Below, piece after piece: positions 37,599 through 47,047 of a DNA stretch of 64,000 nt (position 1 is the stretch's first letter; each line of letters opens with the position of its first letter). Origin of the DNA: Kitasatospora paranensis. Its GTDB lineage: Bacteria; Actinomycetota; Actinomycetes; Streptomycetales; Streptomycetaceae. The stretch covers positions 1,240,001 to 1,304,000 of the forward strand of contig NZ_BAABKV010000001.1 in the NCBI RefSeq assembly GCF_039544005.1, read 5' to 3'. A program made the position numbers and the translations under genes. Under the pieces are notes generated by a model that saw only the letters and a program-made list of their open reading frames with translations, did no database searches and had not been told where the DNA came from.

Positions 37599-39176
37599 TC
37601 AGCGGTGGCCCAGCCAGGCCATCGCGGCGGTCGGCCTGTGGGTGTAGTCGAAGAGCGCCTGGTTCTCCCAGGCGTCGCCCGAGGTCGGGTCGGCCGGGTC
37701 CCAGCCGTTGCCGGTGACGGCCGTCCAGGTCGGCTCCCAGTAGAAGGCGCCGAGCCCCTTGCCGTTCGGGACGGCCTCCACCACGTCGAGGACGTCCCGC
37801 AGCGCGGCCGCCTGTCCGGCCTGGGTGGCCGGGTAGCCGGTGGTCAGCTGGGAGGTGGTGGCCAGGTTGTTCGTCAGGGAGTCTGCGTTGTCGAGGGTGA
37901 AGGCGTAGGCGGTCTCGGCGACGACGACCTGCTTGCCGTAGCGCGCGGCCATGTCGTCGAGGGTGGTCTGCAGGTCGCTCAGCGGGCCGTGCCAGTAGCT
38001 GTAGTAGGAGAGGCCGATGACGTCGAACGGCACGCCGTGCGAGACGGCGTTGTCGTAGAACGTCCGGGCACCCGCGTCGTCGCCGCCCTTCGCCAGGTGC
38101 AGCATCACCTTCGTCGCGGAGCTGACGGCCTTGGCGGCGTTCGCACCCTGGGTCAGGAAGGCGGCGAGGTTGCCCCAGTTGGAGGTGGAGCCCTCCGGCC
38201 AGAGCATGCCGCCGTTGATCTCGTTGCCGATCTGCACCATGTCGGCCGTCGTGCCCTGGGCCTTGAGGGCGTTGAGCACGTCGTAGGTGTGGTTGTAGAC
38301 GGCGGTACCGAGCTGGGCGACGGTGTACGCGGCCCAGGGCGACGGCTTGGTCTGCTTGCCCGGGTCGGCCCAGGTGTCGGAGTAGTGGAAGTCGACGAGG
38401 ATCTTCATGCCGAGCGCCTTGGCACGGGCGGCCATGGCCAGCACCTGGGTCTTGGTGTTGTAGCCGTCGGCCGGGTTCACCCACACCTTGAGCCGCACGT
38501 AGTCGGCGCCGGCCGCGTGCAGGACGGTCAGCGCGTCCGCGGAGGTGCCGTTGGCGTAGCTGTAGGTGCCGCCCTTGTCCTCGCTCTTCTTCAGCGTCGA
38601 GACGTCCACGCCGCGGGCCGCCACGCCGGTCGATCCGGCGGTGAGAGTGAGGTCGTCGACGTTGATCCAGTTCCCGGCGTTGGCGTCGGAGTCGATGCTG
38701 ATGGTGCACTGGCCGCCCACCACGGCCACCGAGGTGACCAGGCGGATCCAGGCACCGTTGGGGGTGACCGGCAGGTCGGTGCGCTGCTCGGCGGAGCCGC
38801 AGTTGCGCAGCGCCAGGTAGGCGGAGTTCTGCCCGCCGCTGGAGCGGACCCAGGCGGTCAGCGTGTAGCTGCCGTCGGTGAGCCCCGAGAGGTACTGGTA
38901 GGTCTCCACCTTGTAGGCCGAGGCGGACCAGTGGGTGAGCCGGTAGGAGCCGCCGTGGCCGCCGGCCTCGGTGTAGGAGGCGGCGTTCTGGCCGCCCGCC
39001 GAGTAGGTGGACCAGCCGGTGGGGGTGGCGGTGGCCGCGCTCCCGCTCTCGAAGCCGGGGTTGGTGACCGTGGTGGCGGCCTGGGCGGTGGCGGCCGGGA
39101 GGCCGGCCGTGGTGGCAGTGGCCAGCAGGAGGGCGGCTGCGCCGCCCGTCAGCAGGCGCCGGAGTACCTGATGCAT
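37599..39176 (-). CDS. ganB: Secreted GH53 endo-beta-1,4-galactanase with N-terminal carbohydrate-binding domain
   Basis: 525 residues. Sec signal (LLTGGAAALLLATATTAGL ... AQA), a jelly-roll domain about 35-170 (VTNPGFESGSA; SYRLTHWSASAYKVETYQYLS; INVDDLTLTAG), then GH53 about 180-525: GVDVSTLKKSEDKGGTYS, DYVRLKVWVNP, ILVDFHYSDTWADPGKQ, MVQIGNEINGGMLWPEG (acid/base Glu), VVVAETAYAF (nucleophile Glu), GAFYWEPTW. Cuts beta-1,4-galactan outside the cell. ATG 39176 has GAGG 6 nt upstream; ATG 39182 is in frame but too close to it. Confidence 0.92.
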   Translation of the reverse strand: MHQVLRRLLTGGAAALLLATATTAGLPAATAQAATTVTNPGFESGSAATATPTGWSTYSAGGQNAASYTEAGGHGGSYRLTHWSASAYKVETYQYLSGLTDGSYTLTAWVRSSGGQNSAYLALRNCGSAEQRTDLPVTPNGAWIRLVTSVAVVGGQCTISIDSDANAGNWINVDDLTLTAGSTGVAARGVDVSTLKKSEDKGGTYSYANGTSADALTVLHAAGADYVRLKVWVNPADGYNTKTQVLAMAARAKALGMKILVDFHYSDTWADPGKQTKPSPWAAYTVAQLGTAVYNHTYDVLNALKAQGTTADMVQIGNEINGGMLWPEGSTSNWGNLAAFLTQGANAAKAVSSATKVMLHLAKGGDDAGARTFYDNAVSHGVPFDVIGLSYYSYWHGPLSDLQTTLDDMAARYGKQVVVAETAYAFTLDNADSLTNNLATTSQLTTGYPATQAGQAAALRDVLDVVEAVPNGKGLGAFYWEPTWTAVTGNGWDPADPTSGDAWENQALFDYTHRPTAAMAWLGHR

Positions 39177-39355
39177 CGTCATCCTCGGCGATGTGGGGGG
39201 TGGGGGAGGTACTGCCTGGGGGTGGGTGGCGGGGCGGCCGCGCGCCGGGGCCGGCCGACCGATCCCGCCGGAACGGTCGGACGGGCCCTCCGTGCGCGGC
39301 CGCCCCGACGGGTGGTGCACCTGCCCGGACCGACCCTCGGCGGCCCGGGCAGGGG

Positions 39356-41419
39356 TCAGAGGTGGACGACCCGGGTGGCCCCGGCCGGGACGTCCAGAGC
39401 GCCGGTCACCGGTGCGCCGGTGAGCAGCTCGGTGCCGGCGCCCGGCAGCGGGACGCGGGCGTCGGCACCGGTGTGGTTGACGGCGAACAGGTAGCGGCCG
39501 TGCGTGCCGACCCGCTCCACCACCTCGACGTCGCGCGGGAGTTCGCGCCCGGGCAGGCCCGCGTCGGCGCAGACCCGGGCCAGCACGTCGGCGAGGCCGG
39601 GCTCGTCGAGCCGGGTGGAGAGGTACCAGGCACTGCCGTCGCCGAGGGCGTGCCGGGTGACGGCGGGGTGCCCGGCGGCGGGGCCGTCGGCGTACGTCCA
39701 GAGCGTGTCCGCGCCGCGGGGCACGACGAACTCGGACCAGGCGTCGCCGGCGAGGGCACCGCCGGGGCCGTCGAGCCGGACGCGCTCGCCCTGCCGCAGC
39801 GGTGCGAACTCCTCGACGGTGAGGCCGAGGACGTCGCGCAGCGCACCGGGGTGGGGGCCGGGGTGCACGGCGTCGTGGGCGTCGACGATGCCGGAGAAGT
39901 AGGAGACGGCGAGGGTGCCGCCGTCCTCGACGTAGCGGCGCAGGTTGCGGGAGGTGGCGTCGGTCGCCAGGTAGAGGGCGGGGACGAGCACCAGTGGGTA
40001 CCCGGCGAGGTCGGCCTCGGGGTGGGCGAAGTCCACGGTGAGGTGGCGGTCGTAGGCGGCGGTGTACCAGCGGTCGGCCTGGTCGCGGGCGTCGAGTTCG
40101 ACGCTGGGGCGCCATTCGAGCTTCTGGGCCCACCAGGACTGCCAGTCCCACAGGACGGCGGCGTCGGAGACCACCCGACTGCCGCGGACGGCGCCGAGCG
40201 CGGACAGGTCGGCGCCGAGGGTGACGACCTCCCGCCAGATCCGGCTGTCAGTGCCGGCGTGCGGGAGCATCGCGGAGTGGAACTTCTCGGCGCCGGAGCG
40301 GGAGGCCCGCCACTGGAAGAACATCGCGCCGTCGGAGCCGCGGGCGACGTGCGCCAGGCTGTTGCGGGCCATCTCGCCGGGCCGCTTGGCGATGTTGCGG
40401 GGCTGCCAGTTGACCGCACCGGTGGAGTGCTCCAGCAGCAGCCAGGGCCGGCCGCCGGCCACCGAGCGGGTGAGGTCGGCGGACATCGCCAGGTTGACGT
40501 GGTTCCGGTCGGCCTCGGCCACCAGGTAGTGGTCGTTGGCGACGAGGTCCACCTCGCGGCCCCAGGCCCAGTAGTCGAGGGACTCGCACTGGGTCAGCGC
40601 GGTCATGAAGTTGGTGGTGACCGGCACCCCGGGTGACAGCCGGTGCAGGATGTCGCGCTCGCGGACGAAGTTCTCCAGCAGGGCGTCGCTGGTGAAGCGC
40701 GCCCAGTCGAGCTGCTGGGCGGGGTTGCCGGCGGTGGGGGTGAGGCGGGGCGGCCGGATGTCGTCCCAGCGGGTGTAGGACTGGCCCCAGAAGGCCGTCC
40801 CCCAGGCCTCGTTGAGCTCCTTGACGGTGGTGTACCGGTCGGCGAGCCAGCGCCGGAAGTGCGCGGCGGAGGTCTCGCAGTAGCAGGCGGAGACCGGCAC
40901 GCCGTACTCGTTGTGGACGTGCCAGAGGGCGAGTGCCGGGTGGCCGCCGTACCGGCGGGCGAGCTGCTCGGTGATGGCGGCGGCGGCCTCGTGGTAGGCG
41001 GGCGAGCTGTGGCAGATCGCGCCGCGGGAGCCGAACTCGTGGCGCAGGCCGTCACGGGTGACGGGCAGCGCGTCGGGGTGCTCGCGGTAGAACCATGCGG
41101 GGGGCACGACGGTGGGGGTGCCGAGGTCGACCCGGATGCCGTTCTCGTGCAGCAGGTCGAGCAGCCGGTCGAGCCAGCCGAAGTCGTGGACACCCCGCTC
41201 GGTCTCCAGCAGGGCCCAGGAGAAGATCCCGACGCTCACCATGGTGACGCCGGCCTCGCGCATCAGCCGGACGTCCTCGTGCCAGACCTCCTCCGGCCAC
41301 TGCTCGGGGTTGTAGTCCCCGCCGTGGGCGAGCGCGTCCAGCCCGACCGGCCAGCGGTGCCGTACGGCGGGCCCGGCGGCCGCGTCCGGGTTCTTGTCGC
41401 GAGTCAGCGGGTGATCCAT
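39356..41419 (-). CDS. ganA: GH42 beta-galactosidase
   Basis: 687 residues, intact, no signal peptide. HGGDYNPEQWPEEVWHEDVRLMREAGV, SVGIFSWALLE, ALWHVHNEYG (acid/base Glu), FWGQSYTRWDD, ANDHY, WLLLEHSTGAVNW (nucleophile Glu), then trimerisation and beta domains (YPLVLVPALYLAT). Hydrolyses imported galacto-oligosaccharides in the cytosol. ATG 41419 with GGAG 7 nt upstream; the 20-residue-plus upstream frame is not homologous. One operator copy lies 20 nt upstream. Confidence 0.93.
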   Translation of the reverse strand: MDHPLTRDKNPDAAAGPAVRHRWPVGLDALAHGGDYNPEQWPEEVWHEDVRLMREAGVTMVSVGIFSWALLETERGVHDFGWLDRLLDLLHENGIRVDLGTPTVVPPAWFYREHPDALPVTRDGLRHEFGSRGAICHSSPAYHEAAAAITEQLARRYGGHPALALWHVHNEYGVPVSACYCETSAAHFRRWLADRYTTVKELNEAWGTAFWGQSYTRWDDIRPPRLTPTAGNPAQQLDWARFTSDALLENFVRERDILHRLSPGVPVTTNFMTALTQCESLDYWAWGREVDLVANDHYLVAEADRNHVNLAMSADLTRSVAGGRPWLLLEHSTGAVNWQPRNIAKRPGEMARNSLAHVARGSDGAMFFQWRASRSGAEKFHSAMLPHAGTDSRIWREVVTLGADLSALGAVRGSRVVSDAAVLWDWQSWWAQKLEWRPSVELDARDQADRWYTAAYDRHLTVDFAHPEADLAGYPLVLVPALYLATDATSRNLRRYVEDGGTLAVSYFSGIVDAHDAVHPGPHPGALRDVLGLTVEEFAPLRQGERVRLDGPGGALAGDAWSEFVVPRGADTLWTYADGPAAGHPAVTRHALGDGSAWYLSTRLDEPGLADVLARVCADAGLPGRELPRDVEVVERVGTHGRYLFAVNHTGADARVPLPGAGTELLTGAPVTGALDVPAGATRVVHL

Positions 41420-41439
41420 TGGTGCTCCATGGGACGGGA

Positions 41440-41455
41440 CTGTGAACGTACACAG
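41440..41455. promoter_or_regulatory. Gan operator copy 1
   Basis: CTGTGAACGTACACAG, near-palindromic (CTGTG ... CACAG with ACGT centre), 20 nt from the beta-galactosidase start. Differs from copy 2 by one base. LacI/GalR-type; bound presumably by the regulator at 44918-45963. Confidence 0.75.
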
Positions 41456-41501
41456 AAAGAGTGCGCAGTGTTTCGGCAAGATAACCGTACGGGGTAGGGG
41501 A

Positions 41502-41544
41502 TTGACAAGTGTCCAGCAGGTTTCCGTACTGTGAACGTGCACAG
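41502..41544 (+). promoter_or_regulatory. Promoter of the galactan importer operon with operator copy 2
   Basis: TTGACA at 41502-41507 and a TACTGT box at 41527-41532 (19-nt spacer, slightly long). Operator CTGTGAACGTGCACAG (41529-41544) overlaps the -10 and start site, as expected for repression. Confidence 0.68.
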
Positions 41545-41642
41545 CGACGGTCACGGCTCCGGGCACCATCGGAGACCGGCGCCGGTCATCGCGGCACACC
41601 CCCACCTGTTCCACTCCCCAGCAGTGATCCCCGGGAGGATCC

Positions 41643-42959
41643 ATGCACCGTCGCCTCGCCCTCACCACGGCCGCCGCGCTCTGCGGCGCCCTGTCGCTGA
41701 CCGCCTGCGGCAGCAGCGGCGGCGGCTCCGACGCACCCAAGGCCGCCACCGGGCCGGTGAAGCTGACCTTCTGGTCCTGGACTCCGAACATGGACAAGGT
41801 CGCCGCGATCTGGAACGCCTCCCACCCGGACATCCAGGTCAGCGTCCAGAAGCAGGCCTCCGGCGACGACCTGGTCACCAAGACCATCACCGCCGCCAAG
41901 GCCGGCAACGCCCCCGACCTCGTGCAGGCCGAGTACCAGGCGCTGCCCACCCTGGTCAGCAACGACGTGCTCGCCGACATCTCCAAGCAGGCCGGCAGCG
42001 CGAAGAGCGACTTCGCCCCCGGCGTCTGGCAGCAGGTCACCCTCGGCTCCGACGCGGTCTACGCGATCCCCGAGGACACCGCGCCGCTCGCCCTCTACTA
42101 CCGCCAGGACCTCTTCCAGCAGTACGGCCTCAAGGTGCCCACCACCTGGGCCGAATTCGCCGACGCCGCCCGGCAGCTCAAGCAGAAGGAGCCGTCGAAG
42201 GCGCTGACCACCTTCTCCGCGAACGACTCCGGCCTGTTCGCCGGCCTCGCCCAGCAGGCCGGCGCGAAGTGGTGGACCGCCTCCGGCGAGACCTGGAAGG
42301 TCGCCATCGACGACGCCGCCACCAAGAAGGTCGCCGACTTCTGGGGCGGCCTGGTCAAGGACGGCGCCATCGACAACCAGCCGATGTACACCCCGGCCTG
42401 GAGCAAGGCGCTGAACGACGGCACCCAGATCGCCTGGGTCTCCGCGGTCTGGGCCCCCGGCGTCTTCACCTCCTCCGCCCCGGACACCAAGGGCAAGTGG
42501 GCGATCGCCCCGCTGCCGCAGTGGAACGCCGGCGAGTCCGTCACCGGAAGCTGGGGCGGCTCCACCACCGGCGTCACCGCCGGCGCCGTCAAGAGCGGCC
42601 ACGCCGACGCCGCGGCGAAGTTCGCCACCTGGCTCAACACCGACGCCCAGGCCGTCGACGCCCTCGTCAAGCAGGCCGGCATCTACCCCGCCGCGACCGC
42701 CGCGCAGAGCGGCGGCGCGCTGGCCACCGCACCGGACTTCTTCGCCAACCAGCCCGACTTCTACACCCGGGCCGCCGCGATCGCGAAGAACACCGCGCCC
42801 GCCGCGTGGGGCCCGAACGTCAACGTCGCGTACTCCACCTTCAAGGACGCCTTCGGCAAGGCCGCCCAGGACAAGACCGACTTCTCGGCCGCGCTGACCG
42901 CGATGCAGCAGTCCACCGTCGCCGACCTGAAGAAGAACGGCTTCACCACCGAGGGCTGA
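41643..42959 (+). CDS. ganS: Sugar-binding lipoprotein of ABC importer (galacto-oligosaccharides)
   Basis: 438 residues. Signal with lipobox LSLTACGS, then KLTFWSWTPNMDKVAAIWNASHPDIQVSV, APDLVQAEYQALPTL, VYAIPEDTAPLALYYRQDLFQQYGLKVPTTW and WGGSTTGVTAGAVKSG, typical of family-1 (CUT1) sugar-binding proteins. GGGAGGATCC precedes the ATG. Captures galactan fragments released by the GH53 enzyme. Confidence 0.9.
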   Translation: MHRRLALTTAAALCGALSLTACGSSGGGSDAPKAATGPVKLTFWSWTPNMDKVAAIWNASHPDIQVSVQKQASGDDLVTKTITAAKAGNAPDLVQAEYQALPTLVSNDVLADISKQAGSAKSDFAPGVWQQVTLGSDAVYAIPEDTAPLALYYRQDLFQQYGLKVPTTWAEFADAARQLKQKEPSKALTTFSANDSGLFAGLAQQAGAKWWTASGETWKVAIDDAATKKVADFWGGLVKDGAIDNQPMYTPAWSKALNDGTQIAWVSAVWAPGVFTSSAPDTKGKWAIAPLPQWNAGESVTGSWGGSTTGVTAGAVKSGHADAAAKFATWLNTDAQAVDALVKQAGIYPAATAAQSGGALATAPDFFANQPDFYTRAAAIAKNTAPAAWGPNVNVAYSTFKDAFGKAAQDKTDFSAALTAMQQSTVADLKKNGFTTEG

Positions 42960-42975
42960 TCCGCCCGCCAGCCCG

Positions 42976-43004
42976 GCCCGGGCCGCCGCGCGGCGGCCCC
43001 GGGC
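42976..43004 (+). repeat. Hairpin between binding-protein and permease genes
   Basis: GCCCGGGCCGCCGC (42976-42989) pairs with the following GC-rich segment to 43004 with one bulged C; core is an 18-nt palindrome. Such hairpins often protect the binding-protein mRNA 3' end and lower permease expression; inferred here. Confidence 0.55.
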
Positions 43005-43028
43005 GCCCAACCCACCCCTAGGACCGCC

Positions 43029-43943
43029 ATGGCGTCCCACCAGCCCAGCCCGACCAGGCGCCTCGCCCCGTACGCCTTCCTGTCGCCCGCCGTCGCGCTG
43101 TTCGCGCTGTTCTTCGCACTGCCCATCGGCTACGCGATCTACCTGAGCTTCCGCGCCGTCCACGTGAAGGGCCTGGGCCTCGGCGCGCACGCCCGCACCG
43201 AGGTCTGGGCGGGCCTGTCGAACTACACCTCCGCGCTCGCCGACCCGGAGCTGCTCGCCGGATCCGGGCGCACCCTGCTGTACGGCGCGCTGCTGGTGCC
43301 GACCATGCTCGGCGCGGCCCTGTTCTTCGCCCTGCTGCTGGACACACCCAGGCTCCGGCTCGGCGCCTTCTCCCGGCTCGCGATCTTCCTGCCGTACGCC
43401 GTGCCCGGCATCGTCGCCTCGCTGCTCTGGGGCTTCCTCTACCTGCCGACCGTCAGCCCCGGCTACTTCCTGCTCGACAAGGCCGGCATCGGCGGCCCCG
43501 ACCTGCTGCACGGTAACGGCCTGTTCGTGGCGCTCGCCAACATCGCGGTCTGGGGCGGCACCGGCTTCAACATGATCGTCATCTACACCTCGCTGCGTGC
43601 CATCCCGGCCGAACTGTACGAGGCGGCCCGGCTGGACGGCGCCTCCGAGCTCCAGGTCGCCCTGCGCATCAAGATCCCGATGGTGGCGCCCTCGCTGGTG
43701 CTCACCTTCTTCTTCTCGATGATCGCCACCCTCCAGGTGTTCAGCGAGCCGATGACCCTCAAGCCGCTGACCAACTCGATGAGTTCCACCTGGAGCCCGC
43801 TGATGAAGGTCTACCGCGACGCCTTCGTCCAGGGCGACATCTACTCCGCCGCCGCCACCTCGGTGGTCGTCGCCACGGCCACCCTCGTCCTGTCCTTCGG
43901 CTTCCTCAAGCTGGTCAACAAGCGCTCCGAAGGAGGCAGCTGA
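43029..43943 (+). CDS. ganP: Sugar ABC permease, MalF type
   Basis: 304 residues, six membrane helices (first YAFLSPAVALFALFFALPIGYAIYLSF), and the coupling loop EAARLDGASELQVALRIKIPMVAPSL. Translocates the ligand of the preceding lipoprotein. No ATPase gene is present; in streptomycetes such CUT1 importers share the MsiK ATPase encoded elsewhere. Confidence 0.9.
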   Translation: MASHQPSPTRRLAPYAFLSPAVALFALFFALPIGYAIYLSFRAVHVKGLGLGAHARTEVWAGLSNYTSALADPELLAGSGRTLLYGALLVPTMLGAALFFALLLDTPRLRLGAFSRLAIFLPYAVPGIVASLLWGFLYLPTVSPGYFLLDKAGIGGPDLLHGNGLFVALANIAVWGGTGFNMIVIYTSLRAIPAELYEAARLDGASELQVALRIKIPMVAPSLVLTFFFSMIATLQVFSEPMTLKPLTNSMSSTWSPLMKVYRDAFVQGDIYSAAATSVVVATATLVLSFGFLKLVNKRSEGGS

Positions 43944-43944
43944 G

Positions 43945-44853
43945 ATGAGTACCGTCCTGACCGACCGCCGCGGCCGCACCGCCCCGGCCCCCGGCACCAC
44001 CCCCGGCAACGCCGCCGCCCCGCCGCGGCGCACCGCGTGGACGCCCACCCTGATCCTGCTGCTCGGCGCCGTCTACTGCCTGATCCCGATCCTGTGGGTC
44101 GTCATGGCGGCCACCAAGAGCAGCAACGAGCTGTTCACCACCTTCACCTTCGCCCCCGGCAGCGGCCTGCTCCACAACCTCGCCGACCTGTCGCACTACC
44201 GCGACGGCGTGTACTGGCAGTGGATGGCGAACTCCGCGCTGTACGCCGGGGTCGGCGCCCTGCTGTCCGCGGCGCTCTCCGGCGTCACCGGCTACGCCCT
44301 GGCCAAGTATCGCTTCCGCGGCCGCACCGCGCTCTTCAACATCCTGCTCGCCGGCGTGCTGATGCCGCCCATCACGCTGGCCGTCCCGCAGTACCTGCTG
44401 ATGGCCAAGGCCGGCCTCGCCGACAGCTACTGGTCGGTCCTGCTGCCCAGCATCGTCAGCCCGTACGGCATCTACCTGGCCCGCATCTACGCCGCCGCCG
44501 CCATCCCGGACGAGGTGGTCGAGGCCGCCCGGGTCGACGGCGCCCGCGAGTGGCGGCTGTTCCGCAGCGTGGCGCTGCCGATGATGGTGCCCGGCCTGGT
44601 CACCGTCTTCCTGTTCCAGTTCGTGGCGATCTGGAACAACTTCCTGCTGCCGTACATCATGCTCGGCGACGACCACAAGTTCCCGGTCACCGTCGGCCTG
44701 TACTCGCTGCTCCAGCAGGGTGCCAACGCGCCCGCCCTCTACACTCTGGTGATCACCGGAGCGCTGCTGTCGATCGTCCCGCTGATCGCCCTCTTCCTGG
44801 GACTCCAGCGTTACTGGCGCATCGATCTGCTCTCCGGGGCCGTAAAGTCCTGA
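43945..44853 (+). CDS. ganQ: Sugar ABC permease, MalG type
   Basis: 302 residues. About 30 Pro/Ala/Arg-rich residues, then a helix (LILLLGAVYCLIPILWVVMAATKSSNELF), a core of five more, and the loop EAARVDGAREWRLFRSVALPMMVPGL. Starts 1 nt after the MalF-type stop, with GAAGGAGG in the end of that gene as ribosome site. Confidence 0.9.
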   Translation: MSTVLTDRRGRTAPAPGTTPGNAAAPPRRTAWTPTLILLLGAVYCLIPILWVVMAATKSSNELFTTFTFAPGSGLLHNLADLSHYRDGVYWQWMANSALYAGVGALLSAALSGVTGYALAKYRFRGRTALFNILLAGVLMPPITLAVPQYLLMAKAGLADSYWSVLLPSIVSPYGIYLARIYAAAAIPDEVVEAARVDGAREWRLFRSVALPMMVPGLVTVFLFQFVAIWNNFLLPYIMLGDDHKFPVTVGLYSLLQQGANAPALYTLVITGALLSIVPLIALFLGLQRYWRIDLLSGAVKS

Positions 44854-44917
44854 CCGTCCGCCAGCACACCGCCGCTCACAGCTCCGCCCGACCCGTCCCC
44901 CGAGGAACCGACACCCC

Positions 44918-45963
44918 ATGACGGAACCAGCGCACCGAGGCCGCGCGTCCGGCACCCCCGTCGCCCGCCGACCATCCACGACGTCGCCGCCGTCGCCGGG
45001 GTCTCGCGCGGCACCGTCTCCCGCGTCCTGCAGGGCGGCCACAACGTCAGTCCGGCCTCCCTGGAGGCCGTGAACGCGGCCATCGCCAAGCTCGGCTACG
45101 TCGTCAACCGGGCTGCCCGCAGCCTGGTCACCCAGCGGTCCGGCTCGGTCGCCTTCCTGCTCACCGAGCCGCAGGAGCGGTTCTTCGAGGACCCGAACTT
45201 CACCACCCTGCTGCGCGGATGCACGGCCGCCCTGGCCACGCACGACATGCCGCTGCTGCTGATGACCGCCGGGGACGAGGCCGAGCAGCGCCGGATCACC
45301 CGCTACCTGGCCGCCGGGCACGTCGACGGCGTCCTGCTGGTCTCCTCGCACCGGGGCAACCCGATGATCGAGCAGCTCCGGGAGGCCGAGATCCCGATGG
45401 TCTGCTGCGGCAAACCGCTCGGGCAGCGCGGCCGCGTCCCGTACGTGGCCGCCGACGACCGCGAGGGCGCCAAGGACATGGTCCGCCACCTCGTCGAGTC
45501 CGGCCGCAGCCGGATCGCCACCATCGCCGGCCCGCAGGACACGCCCGGCGGCGTCGAGCGCCTGTACGGCTACCGCGAGGTCCTCGACGAGTACGGCATC
45601 GCCTTCGACGAGCGCCTGGTGGCGTACGGCGACTACAGCCGCGCCGGCGGCGAGGAGGCCGCGGCCCGGCTGCTCGCCACCGCACCCGACCTGGACGCCG
45701 TGTTCGTCGCCTCCGACCTGATGGCCGACGGCGCGCTGACCGCCCTGCACCAGGCGGGCCGCAGCGTCCCCGGCGACGTGGCGGTCGGCGGCTTCGACGA
45801 CTCCCCCGCCGCCCTGACCACCCGCCCGCCGCTCACCACCGTGCGCCAGCCCTGGGACCGGATCAGCAGCGAGATGGTCCGCCTCCTGCTCGCCCAGATC
45901 GCCGGCGAGGCCCAGCCGACGGTGATCCTCCCCACCGAGCTGGTGATCCGCGAGTCGGCGTAG
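44918..45963 (+). CDS. ganR: LacI-family regulator of the galactan locus; one frame break
   Basis: About 348 residues after repair. HTH TIHDVAAVAGVSRGTVSRVLQGGHNVSP, hinge AARSLVTQRSGSVAFLL, sensor domain with DGVLLVSSHRGNPMIEQLREAEIPMVCCGKPLG, VFVASDLMADGALTALHQAGRSVPGDVAVGGFDDSPAALTTRPPLTTVRQPW. The only start codon in range (ATG 44918, GAGGA upstream) is in another frame; one extra C in the run 44955-44959 joins them. Likely binds the two gan operators and is released by a galactan-derived sugar. Confidence 0.85.
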
Positions 45964-46078
45964 CGGTGGGCGCGCTCGGCCGCGGGCCGGCGCCGCCGCA
46001 GGCCGGGCAGGCGGACGGTCGGCAGACGGGCGGCGGCGCGTCCCCGAACGCCGTCCGAGCGGCCCTAAGCTCGGGCGC

Positions 46079-46929
46079 ATGAACGCTCACCGCGTGCCCC
46101 TCTTCTGCGACACCGCCCTGGCCGGGCGCATCGAGCGGGTCGAGGCGCAGCTCATCGCCAAGGGCAGCGAGGCCGCGCATCGTCGCAGGGCGGACGGGGC
46201 GGGCTTCGTGCTTCCGATCGCCGGAGGCGTGGCGAGCTTCGCCGAGGAGGACTCACCGCTCAACAAGGTCGCGGGGCTCGGCTTCGGCGGCCTGCCGAGC
46301 GCGGCCGCCCTCGACGGGATCGAGCGGGCCTTCGCCGCCTGCGGTGCCCCCGTGCAGGTCGAGCTCGCCCACCTCGGCGACCCCGCGATCGGCACCCTCC
46401 TGACCGAACGGGGATACCGGCTCGCATCGTACGAGAACGTGCTCGGCCGTGCCCTCGGGGGCGACCACGAGCAGGTGGCGCCCCCGGGGTCGAGGTCAGG
46501 CCGAGCGGCGACGACGAGTTCGACCGGTGGCTCGACGTCGTCGCGGCGGGATTCGCCCACCCCGACACGCGAGGGGTCTCCTCCCACGAGGAGTTTCCCC
46601 GTGACGTCATCGCGAGGGCCGTACGGGATCTGGCGGCGGCAGCGGGCGTCATGCGCTACGTCGCACTGCTCGACGGGGTGATCGTGGGCGGCGCCGGTCT
46701 CCGCATGGCCGAGGGCGTCGCGCAGTTCACCGGCGCGGCGACCGCACCCGATCACCGCCGCCGAGGGGTCCAGACCGCGCTGCTCTCCACCCGGCTCGCC
46801 GACGCCGCGGCCGCCGGCTGCGACATCGCCGTCGTCACCACGCAGCCGGGGTCCACGTCCCAGCAGAACGCCCAGCGCCGGGGCTTCGACCTGCTCTACA
46901 CCCGTGCGGTCCTGCTGAAGCAGCCCTGA
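46079..46929 (+). CDS. GNAT-family acetyltransferase; one frame break
   Basis: About 283 residues after repair. N-terminal half LFCDTALAGRIERVEAQLIAKGSEAAHRR ... GYRLASYENVLGRAL; C-terminal GNAT domain VMRYVALLDGVIVGGAGLRMAEGVAQFTGAATAPDHRRRGVQTALLSTRLADAA (acetyl-CoA R-R-R-G loop) and QRRGFDLLYTRAVL. Break in the G4 run 46486-46489; one more G gives APPGVEVRPSGDDEFDRW. Leaderless start: TAAGCT at 46066-46071, 7 nt before ATG. Substrate unknown. Confidence 0.82.
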
Positions 46930-47047
46930 AGCCACAGGATCCCCCGCCGGCGGGCCCGGTCGGCGGAGCGCTCCGAGGGCGCGGCCTCCGGGCCCTGCTG
47001 CCGGCCCCTGTCGGCCCGCCCGGCCGCACGGGCCCTAACCTGCAGGC

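Noticed and set aside
37599..40151. An 850-codon frame joining galactanase to a long N-terminal part
   Set aside because: The first 325 codons are antisense-like shadow of the beta-galactosidase gene in another frame; the signal peptide at 39176 marks the true start.
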